Shown one piece after another: positions 57,233 through 64,000 of a DNA stretch of 64,000 bases. The stretch's first letter is position 1; every line of letters starts with the position of its first letter. The notes beneath the pieces are model-generated. The model was not told where the DNA came from. It ran no database searches and saw nothing but the letters and a program-made list of their open reading frames with translations. The DNA comes from Tragulus kanchil (taxonomy: Eukaryota > Chordata > Mammalia > Artiodactyla > Tragulidae), in assembly GCA_022376925.1 (NCBI GenBank), contig JAIOJX010000032.1, positions 172,757,979 to 172,821,978 of the forward strand, in the 5' to 3' direction. The position numbers were made by a program, and so were the translations under genes.

Positions 57233-58490
57233 CTGGACTCGAACATTTCCAGAAATGGCCCTGCCCCCAGGTGGAGCGCCCTGCTGCCGAATGAGACCCC
57301 CGGGGTCTGCCCTGAGACCCTCGGTCCTCTCAGAGATGCACGCAGACTCGACGTGTCCACCAGCCCACATGCTGCCGGGACCCAGGCCCTCCACCCCGCC
57401 GTCCGCAGGGCCCCCGCAGTGCCAGGAAGCACGGGGCTTCCACGACCAGCACCCACAGGCCGCAGGGTGCGGAAGCCAGCCCCAGCAGGGAGGCCAGGTA
57501 ATGAAGCTCTGGTGTTCACACAAAATCTCCTCGAACCTGACAGTGGCCACGCCAGGCAGATGTGACTGTCGGCAGACGACAGACAGGTGAGCAGACTCAC
57601 CCAGGTCACATACGCCTCCAGGCTCTTGGGTGGCTTTGAACCTCAGACCTTGACTCCCGGTGCCCATCTCGGGGGTGCAGCGAGGCACGCGGCCCGCAAG
57701 CCCTGAGCAGACACGACCATTACTCACCCATTCTACAGAGGAAGCACACTAGGCCTGGGGTGGTTCAAGCACCCCTCAAGGCCACTGCACTGGCGAACAG
57801 TGATGCCGAAACCAGAACTCAAATGGGTATGAGCCTCAGTCCTCCAGAGCCCCACCCTCCAGCACGGGGAGAATGGAAGAAGTGAAAGAAAGGAATCAAG
57901 GCCTGGGGGTCCAACCCCCCCTCATCTCCTGGGTGACCATCACTGCATCCCAGACTGGGAATGGACCTTACAGGCGGCCACCATAGTCAGCAATGGCGAA
58001 GATAAAGACTTCCCAGGCCAAAGACCTCCCCTCCCCCAGAGTGAAGGGTCCTGAGGCCGGGAGAGGGCGTGAGCATGGCCAGGACCCCTCTGCCCCTCGG
58101 GAACGCCCACATTATCCACGTCACCTGGACCACCTACTACACAGCACCGGAACTACACTCAATACTCCATGACAAAACATAATGGAAAAGAATACGAGAA
58201 AGAATACATGATGTATAGCCAAGTCACGTTGTTGTACAGAAGAAATTAACAAAATACTGTATATCAACTATACACCAACAACATTTTTTAAAAAAATCAC
58301 TTGGACCACAACACAGGGAAGCACCTTTTAGCCCAAATAAAGCTTTATTCTGGACTCGAACATTTCCAGAAATGGCCCTGCCCCCAGGTGGAGCGCCCTG
58401 CTGCCGAATGAGACCCCCGGGGTCTGCCCTGAGACCCTCGGTCCTCTCAGAGATGCACGCAGACTCGACGTGTCCACCAGCCCACAGTCA

Positions 58491-59721
58491 ATGCAGACGG
58501 TCATGTCCACCGGGACCACGCTCACCCAGCAGGGAACACCGATTAGGCGCCCACGAGGGCAGGCAGTGGGGCTGTTAGGGCCAGAGAAGCACAGGGCTTG
58601 GCGTCGGCGAGGGGCCGGAGAACGCCAGCCCTCCGCTTTCCACTGACCCTCTGGAGGCGGGGACGCACGCTGGCCCCGCTCGGGAGGACGAGGCCCCCAA
58701 AATACTCCTCGCCCCTGGGTCACACGGGCCCAAGGCCCACCGGGGAAGCAGACACCTACACACAGACTACCAGTCCCCTGGGAGGAGGGTCCGACTGTCC
58801 TGTCCCTGCTGCAGCGCCCCTCGGGAGGTTCAGAAAGATCTCAGAGATCCAGGGCGGCCCCGCTGATGCTGCGGAAGCCGGAGGCCAACAGGGGCGGGGT
58901 GGGGGGTGGCCAGAGAGAGCCCTGCCTCCAGCCCCCCTGGAATGGAATCTGGAGGTGTTCTGGCGGAACCCTGCTGTTCCCCACACACAAGACACAGGCC
59001 AGGAAAGAAAATTCCACAGTCTCCCAGAGACCCCTAGATCCAAAATGACTCCTACAGGGGATGTCTCCTGGACAGGAGGAGGGGCAATATCTAATTCGGT
59101 CAAGTTTCCAGGCCCCACTGATGCCCCACAGGTGCACCGTCAGGAGCAGCTGGGAGGGAGACAGAGTGGGTGGGAGACAGAGACACGCTGGGGCCCACGG
59201 GGCTGGCAGAGGCCAGCCCAGTAACCGCGAGGGTGCCCTTGACCAAGCTGAAGGAGCACCCCTAGCTTTTCATGGGAGACTGTTCAGTCCTAGCTCAGAC
59301 ACAACTTACTCATCTGTCAAATGGGCCCACATGCCCATCAAGAGGAGTCTTTCCCCTCAAGGGCAGAAGGCATTGTTTTATTCCCTAAAGATGTTAAACC
59401 TCCCTTGCGCTCTCTGTAAACTGTCCTTGCTCTTTCCCCCTAACAAACACCCTTTGGGGAGGCCACAGAAGTCCCTCCACAGAGCTGGCAATGGCAGTAA
59501 GACGAACCCAACGCAGTCACCTTGCACCTGACGAGAGCAGCGCAGGGCGGGAGGGGAGAGGAACGGAGGCACATAGGAAGGAAAAAAGCCATCGCCCACC
59601 AACCAGACCGAGAGTTACCCTGGAGCTCCGTCGCCGAGTACTTGCAGACCCCCTGGCCTCTGTCTCACACGTCCCAGTGACTGCCAGAAATACAATCTGA
59701 GCATAAGGTCAAGACTCACTC
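58491..59721. other. Unique GC-rich noncoding stretch
   Basis: Single-copy sequence right of duplication 19. No recognised repeat or gene. If the - strand signal at 59722 is used, this region lies downstream of that transcript's end. Confidence 0.4.
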
Positions 59722-59727
59722 TTTATT
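59722..59727 (-). terminator. Candidate - strand poly(A) signal AATAAA
   Basis: On the - strand it reads 'aaaggaataaagagtgagtc'. It is not inside a repeat I recognise, unlike the MIR-borne one near 55190. It could mark the 3' end of a MEG3 (GTL2) isoform transcribed from the right. Expression data are needed to confirm it. Confidence 0.4.
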
Positions 59728-62700
59728 CCTTTAGAACTAGCAAGAGCCTCCCTGTTCCCTTGCAGACAGGCCCCAGCACAGCCGTCGTCAGCGACAGCCA
59801 GCCTGTGGTGGACACCGTGACAGGTCTCCCAACTGGGGTCCTCACCACAACCCGGGGAGGGAAGCGTTCCCGTGACCCACGGCTTAGAGGAACGGTATCG
59901 GCGGTTCGAGGGGAGGTGTGACGGGCCGACTGCACAGGCGACCGAGTGCCGCCCAGACGCCCAGGTCTAACACAAAGCACCGACCGTTCCATCAGAGCTG
60001 AAGCTCCACCAAGTGATGCCCCGAAACAAGAGTCCTGGTTTCAACATACATCACACAAAGGTCCGTACGATACAGCAACTGGTTACAGGTTAATCGGGAG
60101 CGAAGTACATCTCTCAGTGGAGGTTATAAACAACCAGTCCTCGCACTGGGTTACAGCTGTGTTATTTGACCATCTAGGCATCCATCCTTCCCACAGAAAT
60201 GGAAGGCGACCCTACCACTGGCCTGGGACTGTGTTAGGCACCAAGGCTGCTGACATTGGAGCCCACGTGTGGTGAGAGGACAGAGGGGACGACAGGGAGG
60301 GGTGTCTTTGGCAGCTGGTGCCTAATATTGGGGAGAGGACATTGCTGGGGGGTCTCCCGTGAAGGAGGAGTGCCGCCCACAGGCCAGACACAGTGGTAGG
60401 CAAGACAGAGCCTATTCCAGAGGCAGGTGCGAACGCGTACCCCAGGGGTCCAGGGCATCGCCCAGAGGGGTCCCCATTCCCCAGCCTAACCCTCACCCCA
60501 GATTACTCTTCCCTAACCTCTGAATGCCGTATGAAAGAGGCATTCCATCCTATGATAGCCACTGCACGTTTGCTAGAAAGATTCCCCACCATGCTGCCCA
60601 AGTCAGGCTGCCCCTCCTAGCCTGGCCGACTGCCCTGCCCGCTCCCGGGGGCACGCGCACACCCCTGCAAGGTCACATTTCAAACCCTGGGTACAGCCGT
60701 CCGCACCGACGCCCTGTGCGGTGGGTGCCGTGCTCTGCCCAGAGGACAGACACGCTGCCCCCGTCCACTGAAACCACATGCTTGTCCAGCTCCAGGGTCC
60801 TGGCTTTGTCCACCACACCCCCCATCCCAGGCAGGCAGAGAAATGTAGAATTCTCAGTAGAGCCCCCAGACATAACGAGTCCTGCCCTGGCTGAGGACCT
60901 GCATGGATTCTCGGGACTGCATCCAAGGTCTGCCAGGCACCGTGTGCCCGGATGCCCTGCCATGCCTACTGTTTGTTCTGTGCAGACCCAACGTGGGCAC
61001 GATCCTCGCCATCTCAACCAGCCATCGGCTCCCCTAGCTTTCTCTAAATGGAGGCCAGAATTAACAACTCTCAAAGGGATAGGAATGACCCTAAGATCGC
61101 CTTTGTGCAAGATGAGAGTGTCCTAATGACTTGAAAACCTCCTCACGGCCAGAATCAGCCGTTGGCTTCAGACCCCCCAGCTCTCATTCTGGCCGCCTGA
61201 GGCTCCAGGCTATGATTTCCGGGCACCCCGGGGAACAGAGTTTGCTGATTGCTAATCAACCCAATTTGGGGCGGAACGAGGGTGAAGGGGGCAATCAAAA
61301 TCTCAACAGAATTCGGGTGGAGGGGCGGGTGCTGAATCAAAGGCCCCCCTTGTTACTGACACATAAGCATAGCCCCCGAAAACACGCTCATCCTCTCTTT
61401 GGAAAGGGGGTGTCAGAAGGCATCCTGTGACCCAGCTCTAGTATAGCACCAGCTGATCTTTTCAAATGTTTGTGGGCTGGGAGTGAACGAATGAGGGGAT
61501 GAAAGAATGAAGGAGTGAGTTATGACCACTGCCATCTGGTGGAGGAAGCCGAACGGCTGAGGGCGAAGCTCAGGGCAGGAACCATGCACCGGGCAAGGTG
61601 GCCTGGGGGGGACATCTCCGCTCACAGGCTGGGGAGGGGGGCCGCTCTCAGACCCCCGCCCTGGATCCCTTGCGGTGTGTGATGCATGGGAAAGCGCCAT
61701 GGGGAAGGAAGCCATGTGGGTGACGGTAGCAGATGACATCCAGCTGGGACGTGCTCAGAGCAGTGACCCCGGAGGAAGGAGCCACAAGTAAGGGCGTCCG
61801 CTTCATCACCACAGCCCATGGCGCTACACAGCCTGCCCACGGGGGAGAGGTTTGCTTTCGGGATAGGGAAAGGCCAAAGCACCAGGTCAAGAGGCCAAAT
61901 GCATGGATGGATGGATGGATGGATGGATCCAAGAAATGTCGGAAATCCTCGCTGGCCTCCCAGGCTTCAAGGCTGGGACAAACATGGGGGTGAGAAATCT
62001 GACGCAGGCAAACCAGGCTCAGTGCTATAGTAGAGGGTCAGTGGGGAGACGCGGCCCTCAGCTGCGAGCAGAGGGCGTTCTGGAAAGCAGAGGCGAGCCC
62101 TTCTTGGATCACGTGCCCTTCCTGAATGGCCATGATGGCCTCTGAGACCTGGCTAGCACTGGGGCGGACCGTGAGGGACGTCCAAGGAGAACACGGGGTC
62201 CATTCTACTCCTTGGCTCATGGCATCGAGTGGCCCCATCTCTGAAGGCAGACTCATTATCTGATCTGCTCCAACCTATCTCTTTAATTAAACCCCAGAGA
62301 CCGCCATGGGGGCCAACTGGACATTTGCTCACACATCACAAGGCACTGGGAACATGAAGGGCAGCAGCTGGCCTCAGCTGATTGCCCTGCGAGGTGGCTA
62401 ATGGTGAGCCAGGGGACGGTCTTCCTCAAGGTGAAATAGGGGGTGGGGGGCAGGAAGGCCACCACCACTTAAATATTCAAGATGGCGGCCCAATTGTCTG
62501 AACCTCAGGGGATCAAAGAGATTCCTGCACCATAAGAGTTACAGAGGGTGGACTGAGAGTTTACAAATCCTAAATGCACAAGCCCACCCAGGAGATGCAG
62601 CCTTAAATGTCACTGGGCTGCCAAAGGGAGGGTGTCACCCACTGCCCATTTCCTGGGAAAAAGGAAATCCTAAAGTCAGAGAGACCTGAAGGGTCAGCCA

Positions 62701-62860
62701 GGCTAATGCCACCCCTACTCACTGCATCTACTTAAAGTCACCCTCATCGAGTGTCTGCCTGGCCTGCCCCTTAAATGCCTCCAGGGACGAAAGGCTCACT
62801 ACATCCTAGGACCCTCATTCCACCCTCGGCCAGTCTCATTGCAAAGCCATGACCCAGTAG
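59728..62860. other. Unique stretch, possible MEG3 gene body
   Basis: Single-copy sequence without recognised coding potential. The only clear element is an (ATGG)n microsatellite at 61902-61928. MEG3 exons are expected on the - strand on this side, but I cannot recognise any. Confidence 0.35.
61902..61928. repeat. (ATGG)n microsatellite
   Basis: Six and a half perfect ATGG units. Confidence 0.9.
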
Positions 62861-62864
62861 ACTT

Positions 62865-63060
62865 GGACAAACAGTTCACAGAAGATGCAGTTTTTTAACA
62901 AACATGTCAAAATGTTCAGCCGTCATTAGTCATCAAAGCAACGCAAGTTAAAATGACAGAAAAACACTTTTTAACAGAGATAAATTAGCAATATCTTAAC
63001 AAAATGCATCGCTAATACATCGCTGGACATTATAAAATGCTACAAAACCTTCTGAAATTA
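62865..63060 (+). repeat. Old L1 fragment
   Basis: 'cagttcacagaagatgcag', 'aacatgtcaaaatgttcagc', 'gtcatcaaagcaacgcaagt', 'aaattagcaatat' follow the L1 ORF2 end order ('aattcacagaagaagaaata ... aacatatgaaaagatgttca ... gtaatcaaagaaatgcaaat'). Strongly diverged, no open frame. Confidence 0.65.
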
Positions 63061-63109
63061 GTAAACTGTCGTACAAAACGTCCTGGCCTTTCATTCAAGA
63101 AACTCAAAT

Positions 63110-63330
63110 CTAGGAAATTCATTCGCTCATTCACCGCTCCATTCATTCAGCCATCCTCTCCTCCACCAGCCAGCCCCACACTCGCTCACAGCTCCATCCA
63201 CCCTCCATCCTCTCATCCAACATTTAGCATCTACAACATGTCAGGCATTAGAGATACAAAGATCAATGCAACAAGCCTCTTGCCCGGAAGGGCTCACAAC
63301 CTAGCAGGAGAAATTAACATACCACAAAGC
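63110..63330 (+). repeat. L2/MIR-era repeat fragment
   Basis: 'caacatttagcatctac', 'aacatgtcaggcattagaga', 'tacaaagatcaatgcaacaa', 'gggctcacaacctagcagg' resembles the common mammalian phrase 'ttgagcacctactatgtgcc ... gatacaaagatgaacaagac ... ggagctcacagtctagtggg'. I cannot be sure of the family. A degenerate CATT/CATC tract precedes it. Confidence 0.45.
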
Positions 63331-64000
63331 AATGATCATTTCTAGGCGTGCGAAAATAACTCGTGAGAATGAAAAAAGTGGGCGTGCTAAGTTGTTAGCA
63401 GTGGCATAATTTGTAATATTAAAAAAAGATGAATTATGCAGAGCAATAGTAATAATGGCAGGCGGGTGTGGGGAATGATTGACAGAGTCGCTCAGTGAGA
63501 CACAAGGCAGCCAGTGAGGTGATGAAGTCTATGGAAGAAAGAAAAATGTTGACAGCGGAATATTAAGTAGAAAAGGTAGGATGTAAAAAAAAAAAAAAAA
63601 AAGTGTATGTGGTGAAGAATAGCAATGAAGCTTCAAAAACAGATGCTCGTTTAAAAAAATTAGATGTCCATTAAAAAAAACAGGGTGCCTGGAAACAGAA
63701 CTTGACAGGGAGAAATAGACATGAGTGACCTGTCCAGGGACAGGTGACTGGCTCCAGGTCCTGGGCGATCCACACCGTTTACATCAGGATCATGGGGCCC
63801 TGGCCCCTCTGCCCCAGAGGCTCAGCCTCTGTCCTCCACCCTCTGGAAGGCCAGCCCCAAGGCCAGCCCCCCTGAGGAGGGATCTGGGAGTCATACAGAA
63901 AACCAGGAGGCTTGCTGCTCCCGGGGTCACCAAGGGAAGGATTTGTGCAAGGGGTGCCTGCAAAGGTCAAAGTCGACAGACAAAATCTGTTCCTTCTTTG
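63331..64000. other. Noncoding end of window
   Basis: AT-rich with an 18-base A run at 63585-63602, then GC-rich from 63720. No gene supported. Confidence 0.4.

Larger units (their letters stand above)
56271..58490. repeat. Tandem duplication 19 (1114 bp x2)
   Basis: Bases 56271-57384 recur at 57385-58490. The offset is 1114, rising by a few bases after a longer A run (57170-57178 against 58284-58296). The first copy ends 'ccagcccacatgctgccggg' where the second reads 'ccagcccacagtcaatgcag'. It doubles an L1 tail and a palindromic poly(A) signal. Probable assembly artefact. Confidence 0.92.

Noticed and set aside
424..58490. A new mobile element or replication mechanism generating 1.1-kb duplications
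   Set aside because: There is no common sequence, no terminal repeats, no consistent target site and near-zero divergence, and errors concentrate at the joins. Contig-overlap artefact is the simpler account.
1..64000. CRISPR arrays, bacterial operons, riboswitches, tRNA or rRNA genes
   Set aside because: The sequence is mammalian, and no such structures were seen on either strand.

Overview
The window is mammalian genomic DNA, almost certainly from a ruminant. It carries a Bov-tA/BovA-type SINE near 55.9 kb and an artiodactyl-type L1 3' tail near 57.1 kb. Its one protein-coding gene is RTL1 (PEG11), a domesticated Ty3/gypsy (sushi-ichi) gag-pol gene, on the + strand at 27.5-33.8 kb. On the - strand lie hairpins that I match from memory to miR-136, miR-432, miR-127, miR-433 and miR-431 (inside RTL1), then miR-665, a diverged miR-337-like hairpin and miR-493. 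This content and order identify the imprinted DLK1-DIO3 domain, read here opposite to the MEG3/MEG8 direction of transcription. The MEG8 side is on the left and the MEG3 (GTL2) side on the right.

Layout: 1-18.9 kb is GC-rich noncoding DNA of the MEG8 side, with MIR and old L1 pieces. 18.9-24.6 kb is an AT-rich array of decayed units. 25-27.5 kb leads into RTL1. 27.5-34.7 kb holds RTL1, its 3' UTR and the antisense miRNAs. 34.7-40.1 kb is unique sequence with miR-665 and the miR-337-like hairpin. 40.1-43.6 kb is a G-rich minisatellite. 45-47.5 kb contains miR-493. 47.5-64 kb is MEG3-side sequence with a 71-bp minisatellite, SINE and L1 insertions, and candidate - strand poly(A) signals. RTL1 is normally expressed from the paternal allele. 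The - strand transcript and its miRNAs come from the maternal allele, and the miRNAs inside RTL1 are perfectly complementary to RTL1 mRNA. Imprinting is established knowledge and cannot be read from this sequence.

The most unusual feature is structural. At 19 unrelated places a segment of about 1.07-1.18 kb is immediately repeated in tandem, nearly identically. Small indels and garbled bases cluster at the joins. Two of these duplications split RTL1 into four partial reading frames. Removing one copy of each, and allowing two one-base losses, gives an arithmetically in-frame gene of about 1,336 codons. I read the pattern as unmerged overlaps of sequence contigs (false duplications), not biology. 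The true locus here is then nearer 43 kb than 64 kb. I found no convincing new biological system. The best biological leads are the two lncRNA-side repeat arrays, a 9-bp-TSD retroinsertion, and the altered miR-337 and miR-665 seeds.
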